A stretch of DNA of 64,000 nt from Rhizobium sp. BK196. Its GTDB lineage: Bacteria; Pseudomonadota; Alphaproteobacteria; Rhizobiales; Rhizobiaceae. Each line of letters starts with the position of its first letter. The first letter of the stretch is position 1. The translations under genes and the position numbers were made by a program. Of this stretch, positions 7,584-16,803 are shown in pieces. The stretch spans positions 124,001 through 188,000 of the forward strand of contig NZ_JACHZB010000006.1 in assembly GCF_014193255.1 (NCBI RefSeq). The letters are read 5' to 3'. Under the pieces are notes generated by a model that did not search any database, was not told the origin of the DNA, and saw nothing but the letters and a program-made list of their open reading frames with translations.

Positions 7584-9862
7584 CCTGCTGCACTGTGGAT
7601 GCAGACGGCGTCCTGGCAATGAGCACGACTTCCTTCAGCGCCGAGGAGATCGCACTCGCCAGCCACGCGCTCGGTGGCGGTCTTCGTCAACTCGATCTCA
7701 GCGTACCCGACGTCCACTGTGGCGCCTGCATATCGACCATCGAGCGGGCCTTGTCGGCTCTGCCCTATGTGCGCAAGGCCCGGGTGAACCTCACCTCAAG
7801 GCGCGTGAGCTGCGTTTATGCGGAGGAGATGGACAACAAGCTGGTCGATCCGACCGGCATCACTTCTGCGATCAGCGCGACCGGATACAGGGTCCATCTC
7901 TTCGCGCCGCTTGCGGCCGAAAGCGACAAGACACGGAATCAGCTTCTCCTTGCGGTCGGGGTTGCCGGCTTTGCGGCGGCAAACATCATGCTGCTGTCGG
8001 TCTCCGTCTGGTCCGGCGCGGATGCGGCAACGCGCGACATGTTCCATTGGATATCGGCGATGATCGCTGCTCCTGCCCTCGTCTATTCCGGTCGGTTCTT
8101 CTTTCGATCGGCCTGGAACGCGTTGAAGCGCGGGCGCACGAACATGGATGTGCCTATCTCGCTTGCCGTGACGCTCTCCTATGCGGTTTCGCTCTGGGAG
8201 ACGATGCATCATGGCGAGCATGCCTGGTTCGATGCCACCGTGTCGCTGCTGTTCTTCCTTCTGATCGGCCGTACCCTCGACCACGTCATGCGCGAGAAGG
8301 CGCGCGCAGCGATCAACGGGCTGGCGCGGCTTGCCCCGCGTGGGGCGCTGGTGCTGGCAGCTGATGGTTCGAGACGCTACGTGGCGGTCGAGGAGATCGC
8401 CATCGGCGACGAGATTGCCGTGGCCGCCGGCGACCGCGTCCCCGTCGACGGTATCGTCGCCGGCGGCGAGAGTGATCTCGACCTGTCGATCGTAACCGGT
8501 GAGAGCAGCCCGGTGGCCGTCAAGCCTGGCACGGAAATCCATTCCGGAGCAATGAACCTGACAGGTTCGCTCACCGTTCGCGCTACCAAGCTCGCACGCA
8601 ACTCGTTGCTTGCCGAGATCATTGGACTGATGGAGGCCGCGGAAGGCGGACGGGCGCGCTATCGGCGGATCGCCGACAGGGCCGCGGCGCTCTATTCGCC
8701 CGCCGTGCACCTGCTTGCGCTGGTGTCGTTTCTGGGTTGGGGGATCATCGGCGGAGACTGGAAGCAGGCGATGCTCGTCGGCGTCGCCGTTCTCATCATT
8801 ACCTGCCCATGCGCTCTCGGACTGGCCGTTCCGGTCGTGCAGGTCGTTGCAGCCGGCGAGCTCTTTCGCAGGGGCGTCATGGTCAAGGACGGTTCGGCGC
8901 TCGAGCGGCTCGCCGAGGTCGACACCGTCGCCTTCGACAAGACCGGTACGCTGACGCTCGGGCGACCAAGGCTTGTGCGAACCGAGGCCGGCAATATCGG
9001 TGGCATAGCGATCGCAGCGGGACTTGCTCAGCATTCCAGGCATCCGCTCTCGCAGTCGCTTTCGCGTGAGGCAGTCGTGGCCGATCAGTTCGAGCGCGTG
9101 GTGGAGGTTGCAGGCGGCGGACTCGAAACCTCGCGCGGGAATATCGTCTACAGGCTCGGAAACGCGTCCTTCGCCTGCGGCGAGGCCGAGCCTGTGACAT
9201 CAGACAGCCCGCTTTCCGAGGTCGTGCTTTCGGCAAACGGGGTGGCGCTGGCGCGCTTCTTCTTCGACGACACGCTTCGTCCGGGGGCAGGCGAGGCGCT
9301 GGCCGATCTGGAATCGGCCGGTTGCCAGACACTGATTTTCTCAGGCGACCGCCAGTCCGTCGTCGAAAGCACGGCACACAGGCTCGGCGTCGATCGCGCC
9401 CTTGGCGCACTGACACCGAAGCAGAAAGTGGACGCTTGTGAAGCCCTGCGAGAAGAAGGTCGCCGCGTTCTGATGGTTGGCGACGGCATCAACGATGCGC
9501 CCGCGCTCGCCGCAGCCCATGTCTCGATGGCGCCGTCCAGTGCTTCCGACATCGGACGCCAGGCGGCCGACCTCGTCTTCTTCAACGAGAGGCTCGATGC
9601 AGTCCCCGATGCGATCCGGATCGCCAGGCGCTCGGCCGCGCTCATCCGGCAGAATTTTGCGCTTGCGATCGGTTACAACATTCTTGCCGTGCCGATCGCG
9701 ATCGCCGGCCTTGCGACACCGCTGATCGCTGCCGTGGCGATGTCCACCTCCTCGATCATCGTCGTCTCCAACGCCTTGCGTTTGAACGCGTTTACTGCCC
9801 GAAGCAATCCTCTGCCCGCCTCGGACAGGTCTGTCCGCCATGAGAGGGTTGAAGCCACATGA
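7580..9862 (+). CDS. fixI: FixI/CcoI, P1B-type copper-transporting ATPase
   Basis: This 760-residue P-type ATPase provides copper for cbb3 assembly. It has an N-terminal heavy-metal domain with CGAC (Cys47, Cys50), a transmembrane CPC motif near residue 408 (ITCPCALGLAVPV), the phosphorylation motif DKTGT near residue 453 and GDGIND near 634. The short N-terminus also carries MTCC, which might add a metal site. It overlaps fixH and fixS by ATGA, so the four fixGHIS genes form a tightly coupled operon. Confidence 0.96.
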   Translation: MTCCTVDADGVLAMSTTSFSAEEIALASHALGGGLRQLDLSVPDVHCGACISTIERALSALPYVRKARVNLTSRRVSCVYAEEMDNKLVDPTGITSAISATGYRVHLFAPLAAESDKTRNQLLLAVGVAGFAAANIMLLSVSVWSGADAATRDMFHWISAMIAAPALVYSGRFFFRSAWNALKRGRTNMDVPISLAVTLSYAVSLWETMHHGEHAWFDATVSLLFFLLIGRTLDHVMREKARAAINGLARLAPRGALVLAADGSRRYVAVEEIAIGDEIAVAAGDRVPVDGIVAGGESDLDLSIVTGESSPVAVKPGTEIHSGAMNLTGSLTVRATKLARNSLLAEIIGLMEAAEGGRARYRRIADRAAALYSPAVHLLALVSFLGWGIIGGDWKQAMLVGVAVLIITCPCALGLAVPVVQVVAAGELFRRGVMVKDGSALERLAEVDTVAFDKTGTLTLGRPRLVRTEAGNIGGIAIAAGLAQHSRHPLSQSLSREAVVADQFERVVEVAGGGLETSRGNIVYRLGNASFACGEAEPVTSDSPLSEVVLSANGVALARFFFDDTLRPGAGEALADLESAGCQTLIFSGDRQSVVESTAHRLGVDRALGALTPKQKVDACEALREEGRRVLMVGDGINDAPALAAAHVSMAPSSASDIGRQAADLVFFNERLDAVPDAIRIARRSAALIRQNFALAIGYNILAVPIAIAGLATPLIAAVAMSTSSIIVVSNALRLNAFTARSNPLPASDRSVRHERVEAT

Positions 9863-10017
9863 ATATGCTGGTTTATCTCATCCCCATCGCGTTGTTCATG
9901 GGTGGCCTTGGGCTCGCTGCGTTCCTCTGGTCCCTGAAAAGCGGTCAGTACGACGATCTGGAGGGCGCCTCCTGGCGGGTGATCGCCGACGATGATTCCG
10001 ATCCGACCGCGACGTGA
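9859..10017 (+). CDS. fixS: FixS/CcoS, cbb3 oxidase maturation small protein
   Basis: This is a 52-residue protein with one N-terminal helix (MLVYLIPIALFMGGLGLAAF) followed by FLWSLKSGQYDDLEG. That SGQYDDLEG segment is the hallmark of CcoS/FixS. The ATG overlaps the fixI stop as ATGA. In the family it is needed to insert haem and copper cofactors into subunit I. Confidence 0.94.
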   Translation: MNMLVYLIPIALFMGGLGLAAFLWSLKSGQYDDLEGASWRVIADDDSDPTAT

Positions 10018-10295
10018 TCGCGTCAGCCGGGAAAAGCCGGACGCACTTCACGGACGAGAAGCTTGCTCAGTCCGATCTGTTCGACGGACTGAATCACGAA
10101 ATGCGTGCCGCTCCAATCGCCGCGGCGTGGTAGGGTTGACACGAACGCTGGACAATTGCGGCGGCGCCCCACCCGATTTCACAAGGTCATCACCAGCTTT
10201 TCCTCGGAACCACAGCATAAGGCTGCACGGAGCGGTGGCGCAGGCCGAATTCCTGCGCTATCTGTTCGGCAGGGCGAAACAAGATCACGAGAGCA

Positions 10296-11024
10296 ATGGA
10301 AGCGGACCGTATTCTGGTTGTCGATGACGACGCGCGGATCAGGCAGATGCTGGTGCGTTACTTCGAAGACAACGGATTTAAGGTGAACGCGGTCGCGAAT
10401 GGTGCGGCGATGCGTTCCGAACTTGCCAAGGGCTCTTACGCGGCTATTTTTCTCGATCTGGTGCTCCCGAACGGCGAGAATGGCCTCGAATTGCTTCGGG
10501 AGCTTCGAAGCACGTCCGACGTGCCGGTCCTCATGCTGACCGGTCAGGACGATGTCACGGACAAGGTCGTCGGCCTCGAGGTCGGCGCCGATGATTACAT
10601 CGCCAAGCCCTTTCATCTGAGGGAGCTGCTGGCTCGCCTGAGGACAATCCTGCGCCGCCGCACATCCTCGGACGCGACCCACGCCTCCAATGGAGAGGAC
10701 GAAACGCTCGCTTTCGAAGGCTGGTCCCTCGATGTATCGCGAAGGCGATTGACTTCGCCCCAGGGCAGCGACGTTGCCTTGACGACGGGCGAGTTCGACA
10801 TGCTGCTCGTTTTCGTGCGCAATCCCGGCCGAGTCCTTTCGCGCGAGACCCTCATGGATCTGACAAGGAACCGCAATCTCGAAGCCTTCGATCGCGCAAT
10901 CGACGCCCAGATCGTCCGCTTGCGCAAGAAGATCGAGGATGATCCCAAGAGCCCGGATCTCATTCAATCGGTGCGGGGCGTCGGTTATGTCTTCACCGGT
11001 CGACCGGGACGAACTTCGAGATAA
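10296..11024 (+). CDS. fxkR: OmpR/PhoB-family response regulator, FxkR-like
   Basis: This 242-residue regulator has a receiver domain with acidic pocket Asp10-Asp11-Asp12, phosphoacceptor Asp54 (FLDLVLP), Thr82 and Lys104 (AKPF). A winged-helix domain follows, ending SVRGVGYVF. It is not a FixJ (LuxR-type HTH) protein. No histidine kinase is adjacent, and the island contains a FixL, a fixK and a direct-repeat K-box. That set matches the R. etli FixL-FxkR-fixK pathway, so it is likely the partner of the FixL at 1-710. The name is by context and not proven. Confidence 0.75.
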   Translation: MEADRILVVDDDARIRQMLVRYFEDNGFKVNAVANGAAMRSELAKGSYAAIFLDLVLPNGENGLELLRELRSTSDVPVLMLTGQDDVTDKVVGLEVGADDYIAKPFHLRELLARLRTILRRRTSSDATHASNGEDETLAFEGWSLDVSRRRLTSPQGSDVALTTGEFDMLLVFVRNPGRVLSRETLMDLTRNRNLEAFDRAIDAQIVRLRKKIEDDPKSPDLIQSVRGVGYVFTGRPGRTSR

Positions 11025-11038
11025 TTGATTCTCGTCAA
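11025..11038 (+). promoter_or_regulatory. FixK/FNR box upstream of ccmIEFH
   Basis: TTGATTCTCGTCAA matches TTGAY-N4-RTCAA. It begins on the base after the response regulator stop codon and lies 38 nt before the ccmI start, indicating a separate low-oxygen promoter for the cytochrome maturation operon. Confidence 0.8.
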
Positions 11039-11075
11039 TGTCCGTGCTGCGGCTCAGACTATGAGTTGAGCCATT

Positions 11076-12254
11076 ATGGCTGCAACAATGACGATCTGGG
11101 TTCTTTTCGCGGTGATGACGACCGCAGCGACTGCCATTCTGCTTCATCCGCTTTCGACGGCAGGTCGGAAGGCTGCGAGCACCGACGCGGATGCCGGCAA
11201 GATCTACCGCGACCAGCTCTGTGAACTCGACGACGATATCGTCTCCGGACGCATTTCGTCGGACGAATACGAACTGGCCAGAGCGGAAACGGCGCGACGC
11301 CTGTTCAGGGCAGCGGACGACCACCGGGCAAGGCGGAGCGCCCAACGCCCTGGCAGATGGCTGAAACATGCTATCGCCGCGTTCTTGCCGTTGCTGAGCA
11401 TCGCTCTTTACCTCTCGCTCGGCTCTCCCGATCTGCCATCCCGTCCGCTGGCCATGAGGCTTGCCGAGCCGGGTGAGGATCTCGCAATCCTCGTGAAGAA
11501 GATGGAGGATCACCTGGCCGATAGGCCTGAGGACGGGCGTGGATGGGACGTTATCGCTCCGGTCTATCTCAAGATGGGCAGGGTCGATGACGCGGCAAAA
11601 GCCTATCGAACCGCACTTCGCCTCGGTGGAACCAATGTTTCCCGCCTGGAAGGACTGTCGGAAACGCTCATGGCCACCTCAAAGGGCATGGTGACGGCAG
11701 AGGCCTTAGGTGAGCTCAAACAGATCCTCACGCTTGAGCCGAACAACCCGCGTGCCCGTTTTTACGTTGCCCTGAGCATGGAGCAGGCGGGGCGGCCGGA
11801 AGAGGCGCGGGGCGCCTTCGAGGCGCTGGCCAAGCAATCGTCTGCCGATGCCCCCTGGCTGCCGCTGGTCAACGAGCATATCGCCAGGAACGGCGGCACG
11901 GCGGTAGCAGGGCAAGTGCCGCCTGCCGCCCCACCGTCCGTTCCGGGCGGCCCGACTTCCGAGGATGTGGCCGCAGCTGAGACGATGAGTAGCGGCGATC
12001 GGCAGCAGATGATCCGCGCCATGGTGGAAAGCCTGGATGCCAAACTGACCGCCGATCCTGATAATTTCGAGGGCTGGATGCGTCTTGTCCGCTCTTACGC
12101 CGTTTTAGACGATAAGGATCGCGCCGCGGCTGCCGTAAAGCGCGGGCTTGCCGCCTTCCCGGCATCGGGGGAAGAGGGCAGGCAGCTTTTGGCGCTGGCA
12201 AAGGAACTCGGCATCGCCACGGAATCGAGTGCCACGGAAGGAAAGAGCAGATGA
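11076..12254 (+). CDS. ccmI: Cytochrome c maturation protein CcmI (CycH)
   Basis: This 392-residue protein has two N-terminal membrane helices (about residues 5-24 and 90-110) joined by a loop containing YRDQLCELDDDIVSGRIS. A C-terminal TPR region follows (about 150-390). This layout is typical of CcmI, which binds apocytochrome c and hands it to CcmF-CcmH for haem ligation. It is first in a four-gene operon and overlaps ccmE by ATGA. In rhizobia the gene is also called cycH. Confidence 0.92.
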   Translation: MAATMTIWVLFAVMTTAATAILLHPLSTAGRKAASTDADAGKIYRDQLCELDDDIVSGRISSDEYELARAETARRLFRAADDHRARRSAQRPGRWLKHAIAAFLPLLSIALYLSLGSPDLPSRPLAMRLAEPGEDLAILVKKMEDHLADRPEDGRGWDVIAPVYLKMGRVDDAAKAYRTALRLGGTNVSRLEGLSETLMATSKGMVTAEALGELKQILTLEPNNPRARFYVALSMEQAGRPEEARGAFEALAKQSSADAPWLPLVNEHIARNGGTAVAGQVPPAAPPSVPGGPTSEDVAAAETMSSGDRQQMIRAMVESLDAKLTADPDNFEGWMRLVRSYAVLDDKDRAAAAVKRGLAAFPASGEEGRQLLALAKELGIATESSATEGKSR

Positions 12255-12763
12255 CGCGCAAGCAGAAACGCCTGGCGGTGATTGCCGGCGGCATGAGCTT
12301 CATCCTTGTCGCCGTGCTGCTCGTGATGTTCGCCTTCAGCCAGTCGGTCGCCTATTTCTACATGCCCGGCGATCTCGCCAAGACGCCGGTGGCGCCGGGC
12401 ACCCGCATCCGCCTCGGCGGGCTGGTGGGAGCAGGCAGCGTCCTGCGCGGCGAGGGCTCGGTGGTACGCTTTGCGGTGACCGACCCGAGCGGTGAGATCG
12501 TCAATGTCCGCTACCAGGGCATCCTGCCGGACCTGTTCCGCGAGGGGCAGGGGGTGGTGACCGAAGGCACCTTCGAGACCGGCAGCAACGTCTTCACCGC
12601 CGATACCGTGCTTGCCAAGCATGACGAGACCTATATGCCGAAGGACGTGGCCGACAGGCTGAAGGCGCAGGGCCTCTGGGAAGAGGGCAAGGGGGCCGCA
12701 CCGCAAGGCGAGGCAGCAAAGGGCCAGGAAGCCCAGGGGCAACAGACAAGGGCAACGCCATGA
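12251..12763 (+). CDS. ccmE: Haem chaperone CcmE (CycJ)
   Basis: This 170-residue periplasmic protein has an N-terminal anchor helix (about residues 8-30) and an OB-fold domain. The covalent haem-binding histidine is His124 in LAKHDETYMP, in the conserved family context. It carries haem from CcmABCD to CcmFH. The C-terminal tail is rich in Gln, Gly and Ala and is probably disordered. It overlaps ccmI and ccmF. Confidence 0.95.
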   Translation: MTRKQKRLAVIAGGMSFILVAVLLVMFAFSQSVAYFYMPGDLAKTPVAPGTRIRLGGLVGAGSVLRGEGSVVRFAVTDPSGEIVNVRYQGILPDLFREGQGVVTEGTFETGSNVFTADTVLAKHDETYMPKDVADRLKAQGLWEEGKGAAPQGEAAKGQEAQGQQTRATP

Positions 12764-14763
12764 TCATCGAGATCGGCCACTATGCGCTGGTTCTGGCGCT
12801 CGCAACGGCAATCGTCCTGTCGCTCGTGCCCGTCATCGGTGCCAGGCGCGGCGATCAGGCGATGATGGATGTCGCGCCCTTGGGCTCCGTCCTGCTCTTT
12901 GCCCTCGTCGCCTTCTCCTTCGGCGTGCTCACCTATGCGCATGTCGTCTCCGACTTCTCCGTTCAGAACGTCTGGGAGAACTCGCATTCGCTGGTGCCGC
13001 TGATCTACAAATATTCCGGCGTCTGGGGCAATCACGAGGGCTCGATGATGCTCTGGCTCTTGATCCTGGCCCTGTTCAGCGCGCTGGTGGCGATCTTCGG
13101 GCGCAATCTGCCGGAGACGCTGAAGGCCAATGTTCTCTCGGTCCAGGCCTGGATCTCGGTCGCCTTCATCCTCTTCATCCTTCTAACCTCCAATCCCTTT
13201 GCCCGCCTCGATCCGGCCCCCGCCGAGGGCCGGGATCTCAACCCGGTGCTGCAGGATGTCGGGCTGGCCATCCATCCGCCGCTGCTCTATCTCGGCTATG
13301 TCGGCTTCTCCGTCTGCTTCTCCTTTGCCGTCGCCGCCCTCTTGGATGGCCGCATCGATGCTGCCTGGGCGCGCTGGGTGCGGCCCTGGACGCTGGCGGC
13401 CTGGACCTTCCTGACGCTTGGCATCGCCATGGGCTCCTACTGGGCCTATTACGAACTCGGCTGGGGCGGCTGGTGGTTCTGGGATCCGGTGGAGAACGCC
13501 TCCTTCATGCCCTGGCTTGCCGGCACGGCCCTGTTGCACTCGGCCCTCGTCATGGAAAAGCGCGAGGCCTTGAAGATCTGGACGGTGCTGCTGGCGATCC
13601 TCACCTTCTCGCTGTCGCTGATGGGCACCTTCCTGGTACGCTCCGGTGTCCTGACCTCGGTGCATGCGTTCGCCAGCGACCCGAGTAGAGGCGTCTTCAT
13701 CCTCTGTATCCTCCTGATCTTCATCGGCGGGGCGCTGTCGCTGTTTGCCTTGCGCGCGCCGCTGCTCTCGGCCGGCGGGTTGTTTGCGCCGATCTCGCGC
13801 GAGGGGGCGCTCGTCGTCAACAACCTGATCCTGACGGTTGCCTGCGGCACGGTGCTAACAGGCACGCTCTATCCGCTGGTCCTGGAAACGCTGACCGGCG
13901 ACAAGATCTCCGTCGGCCCGCCCTTCTTCAATCTCACCTTCGGCCTGCTGATGACGCCGCTTCTGGTGATCGTGCCCTTCGGGCCACTGCTTGCCTGGAA
14001 GCGCGGCGATCTGCTCGGCGCGCTGCAGCGGCTCTATGTCGTGGCCGGTCTCGTGTTTGTAACAGCACTCGTCTTCTTCTACATCCAGCACGGCGGTCCG
14101 GTCATGGCCGTGCTCGGCCTTGCCGCCGGCCTGTTCCTGATCTTAGGCGCTATCGCCGATCTCTGGTATCGCGCCGGCATCGGCAAGGTGAAGGCGGGTA
14201 TCGCCTGGCGACGGTTGACCGGCCTGCCGCGCTCGGCCTTCGGCACCGCCCTTGCCCATGCCGGGCTTGGCGTCACCGTGCTCGGCATCGTCGCGGTCAC
14301 CACCTTCCAGACCGAACATGTGGTCGAGATGAAGCAGGGCCAGTCGACGGAAGCCGGCGGCTACAGTATCGTCTTCGATGGCATTGAGCCGGCGACCGGC
14401 CCGAACTATAGCGAGGACCGCGGCCACTTCTCGATCCGCCGGGGCGGCGCAGAGATTGCCGATGTCTGGTCGGCCAAGCGGCTCTATACTGCCCGCCAGA
14501 TGCCGACGACGGAGGCGGGTATTCTCACGTTCGGGCTCAGCCAGCTCTATGTGTCGCTCGGCGACGCGACGAAGGATGGCGGCATTGTCGTGCGCATCTG
14601 GTGGAAGCCGTTCATTCTCTGCATCTGGGGTGGAGCGCTCATCATGGCGACAGGCGGCTTCGTGTCGCTGACCGACCGGCGCCTGCGGGTCGGAGCGCCG
14701 AGCCGGAAGGGGAAGGCAAAGCCAGCCAAGCCGGCAGCACCCGCCATGGAGCCGGCGGAATGA
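12760..14763 (+). CDS. ccmF: Haem lyase CcmF (CycK)
   Basis: This 667-residue polytopic membrane protein has about 14-15 helices. It contains the tryptophan-rich WWD domain (GWGGWWFWDPVENASFMPWL) and conserved periplasmic histidines, for example NHEGSMMLW. It attaches haem to the CXXCH site of apocytochrome c with CcmH and CcmI. Length is normal for the family. ATGA overlaps link it to ccmE and ccmH. Confidence 0.97.
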   Translation: MIIEIGHYALVLALATAIVLSLVPVIGARRGDQAMMDVAPLGSVLLFALVAFSFGVLTYAHVVSDFSVQNVWENSHSLVPLIYKYSGVWGNHEGSMMLWLLILALFSALVAIFGRNLPETLKANVLSVQAWISVAFILFILLTSNPFARLDPAPAEGRDLNPVLQDVGLAIHPPLLYLGYVGFSVCFSFAVAALLDGRIDAAWARWVRPWTLAAWTFLTLGIAMGSYWAYYELGWGGWWFWDPVENASFMPWLAGTALLHSALVMEKREALKIWTVLLAILTFSLSLMGTFLVRSGVLTSVHAFASDPSRGVFILCILLIFIGGALSLFALRAPLLSAGGLFAPISREGALVVNNLILTVACGTVLTGTLYPLVLETLTGDKISVGPPFFNLTFGLLMTPLLVIVPFGPLLAWKRGDLLGALQRLYVVAGLVFVTALVFFYIQHGGPVMAVLGLAAGLFLILGAIADLWYRAGIGKVKAGIAWRRLTGLPRSAFGTALAHAGLGVTVLGIVAVTTFQTEHVVEMKQGQSTEAGGYSIVFDGIEPATGPNYSEDRGHFSIRRGGAEIADVWSAKRLYTARQMPTTEAGILTFGLSQLYVSLGDATKDGGIVVRIWWKPFILCIWGGALIMATGGFVSLTDRRLRVGAPSRKGKAKPAKPAAPAMEPAE

Positions 14764-15227
14764 TCAAGCGTTTCCTGCTTGCTCTGACCCTGATCCTCTC
14801 GGCGGCACCAGCCTTCGCCGTCAACCCCGACGAGATGCTCGCCGATCCCGCGCTTGAGGCCCGGGCGCGAACACTGTCGGCGGAACTGCGCTGCATGGTC
14901 TGCCAGAACCAGTCGATCGACGATTCCAATGCCGATCTCGCCAAGGACCTGCGCCTTCTCGTGCGCGAGCGCATCACCGATGGCGACAGCGACGACGAGG
15001 TGCTGAACTACATCGTCTCGCGCTACGGCGAGTTCGTGCTCTTGAAGCCACGTTTCAGTGTGCGCACGCTGCTGCTCTGGGGTGCCCCCATGCTGCTGAT
15101 CCTCGCCGGCGGGGCGTCGCTCATCGTCTTTGCCCGCAAACGGGCCGGCAAACCCACCGGCAGCAAGCTGACGGCCGAAGAACAGGCAAGGCTCGACGAG
15201 TTGCTGGATCCGACACAGCGACTTTGA
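14760..15227 (+). CDS. ccmH: Cytochrome c maturation thioreductase CcmH (CycL)
   Basis: This 155-residue protein has a cleavable-type signal peptide (about residues 1-20), the redox motif LRCMVCQNQSI (Cys45, Cys48) and a C-terminal membrane helix (about 103-125). It reduces the apocytochrome CXXCH disulfide before haem ligation. An in-frame start at 14601 exists, but the ATG at 14760 gives a signal peptide and an ATGA overlap with ccmF. Confidence 0.95.
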   Translation: MIKRFLLALTLILSAAPAFAVNPDEMLADPALEARARTLSAELRCMVCQNQSIDDSNADLAKDLRLLVRERITDGDSDDEVLNYIVSRYGEFVLLKPRFSVRTLLLWGAPMLLILAGGASLIVFARKRAGKPTGSKLTAEEQARLDELLDPTQRL

Positions 15228-15301
15228 TGGAGGTCAAGGTCAGCCCGTCCGATCCGTCCTACTCTCACGGCATCAGATGTTTCCGGAAAGGAAGGTGGCT
15301 C

Positions 15302-15994
15302 ATGCAGGCCAAGGACATTATGACGAGCAACGTCGTTTCGATCAGCCCGGAGGCAGGGATTCGTCACGCCGCCGCAGTGATGATGCAAAACAACATCAGC
15401 GGGCTGCCCGTGGTTGATGACGAGGGGCGGGTTTGCGGGATTCTGACCGAAGGCGATCTATTGCTGCGCCGGGAGATCCGGCTTGCGCCGCGTATTGCGC
15501 GCACTGCGGAAGTCACCTCCGATGTCGATCTGGACCGGTACATCCGCGGCAACGGCTGGTCCGTCAGAGATATCATGTCACGCGACGTTATCGTCGCCAG
15601 CCCGGACAGTGAGGTCTCCGATATTGCCGAGAGCCTTGAAATTCATCGCATCAAGCGTATTCCGATCGTCGATGCCGGACGGCTCGTAGGTGTTGTCAGC
15701 CGGCGCGATATTCTCGCTTTGATAACAGACGCGCCGACGCTCCGGTTGCCGCGTGAGGATGATGCGATCCTGCTCGCTGTTCGCACACGGCTCAAATACG
15801 ATCTCGGCCTGACGCCGCAAAAGATCCGCGTTTCTGTACGCAATGGGCAGATCAAGCTCGAAGGGAATGTGGAAACCGATTTGCAGCGCCGGGCCGTCCT
15901 GGCGCTCGTTGAAAATCTCGGCTCAGGGGGCTGCCTTGATCGGTTGCAGCTTGTCGCCGGTTCAGATGCGGAAAAACGGTCGCAACCAGCTTGA
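15302..15994 (+). CDS. CBS-pair and BON domain protein
   Basis: This 230-residue soluble protein has two CBS motifs, at about residues 5-60 (AKDIMTSNVVSISPEA) and 93-145 (VRDIMSRDVIVASPDSEV), and a C-terminal BON-like domain (about 160-220). CBS pairs usually bind adenine nucleotides and regulate partner proteins; BON domains may bind membranes or lipids. The start at 15302 follows GGAAAGGAAGG. An upstream in-frame start at 15224 would overlap ccmH. Its 74-nt gap from ccmH leaves co-transcription possible. The specific role is unknown. Confidence 0.85.
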   Translation: MQAKDIMTSNVVSISPEAGIRHAAAVMMQNNISGLPVVDDEGRVCGILTEGDLLLRREIRLAPRIARTAEVTSDVDLDRYIRGNGWSVRDIMSRDVIVASPDSEVSDIAESLEIHRIKRIPIVDAGRLVGVVSRRDILALITDAPTLRLPREDDAILLAVRTRLKYDLGLTPQKIRVSVRNGQIKLEGNVETDLQRRAVLALVENLGSGGCLDRLQLVAGSDAEKRSQPA

Positions 15995-16082
15995 GGTTAG
16001 AATCATCTTCCGGGCAGAGCTTGGGATGGGCCAAAGGTGATCTGTGGCTCTCTCAGCCGATTTTAGACGAAGGAGCTTTCGG

Positions 16083-16646
16083 TCAGCCGCCGGCGGCCAA
16101 CGCCGCGTCGATTGCGGGACCAAGGCCGGCCGACAGGACCTTTTCGTCAAGGGGACCGATCTGCTTGAAGAGGATTCGGCCGTCGCGGCCGATGACGAAA
16201 GTCTCGGGCACGCCATAGACACCCCAATCGATGGCCTCCCTTCCGGTCTGATCGACGCCGACGGCAGCATAGGGATTTCCATTGTCGCGCAAGAAGGTCA
16301 GGGCGTTACTGCTGTCGTCCTTGTAATTGCTGCCTATCAGCTCGATACGCGGGTCCTTGGACAGCCGCATGAGCGCAGCATGTTCCTGCCGGCAAGGGAC
16401 GCACCAGGACGCGAATACGTTGACGATTGCGACCTTGCCTGAGAGCCCGCTGTTCTGAAGTCGGGGAGACTGCAAACCGGCGAGCGGCGGCAGATCGATT
16501 GCAGGATGTGTCTGACCGATCAGCACGGAGGGGAGGGTGGAGGGCGAATAACCCTCCATCGCCTCCCGATAAAGCATGCGCCCGGCGGCTCCGGCGATCG
16601 TAGCAAAGACGAACAGTGGCACAGCTGCCAAGAGATAACGGCGCAC
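16083..16646 (-). CDS. ccmG: Thiol:disulfide interchange protein CcmG/DsbE
   Basis: This 187-residue thioredoxin-fold protein has an N-terminal membrane anchor and the active site FASWCVPCRQEH at about residues 80-92. The family-typical GVYGVPETFVIGRDG segment contains the cis-proline. In the periplasm it keeps the CcmH cysteines reduced. It is last in the ccmC-ccmD-ccmG operon and converges on the CBS-BON gene. It starts directly after the ccmD stop. Confidence 0.93.
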   Translation of the reverse strand: MRRYLLAAVPLFVFATIAGAAGRMLYREAMEGYSPSTLPSVLIGQTHPAIDLPPLAGLQSPRLQNSGLSGKVAIVNVFASWCVPCRQEHAALMRLSKDPRIELIGSNYKDDSSNALTFLRDNGNPYAAVGVDQTGREAIDWGVYGVPETFVIGRDGRILFKQIGPLDEKVLSAGLGPAIDAALAAGG

Positions 16647-16802
16647 CTAGCGCGCCTCGTGACGAGCGCGAGACCTAGTCTGCGCCAACACCTCGACCTG
16701 GCGCCGATAGGTGCGGCCGCGAAACCAGGTCGTCACGCTGATGACGATTGCGACGGAGAATGCGACGGCATAGGCTGTCAGCACATAGTCCTGATGTGTC
16801 AT
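16647..16802 (-). CDS. ccmD: Haem exporter accessory protein CcmD
   Basis: This is a 51-residue protein with a single N-terminal membrane helix (YVLTAYAVAFSVAIVISVTTW) and a basic tail (RRQVEVLAQTRSRARHEAR). Size, topology and place between ccmC and ccmG fit CcmD, which helps release holo-CcmE from the CcmABC complex. A longer frame from 16892 exists, but the ATG at 16802 is 2 nt before the ccmC stop region and gives the family length. Confidence 0.88.
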   Translation of the reverse strand: MTHQDYVLTAYAVAFSVAIVISVTTWFRGRTYRRQVEVLAQTRSRARHEAR

Positions 16803-16803
16803 T

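Noticed and set aside
10018..10295. Minus-strand frame ending GDWSGTHFVIQSVEQIG near 10030-10130 that looks protein-like
   Set aside because: Only about 50 codons from a weak GTG without ribosome binding site; no family recognised, so not called as a gene.
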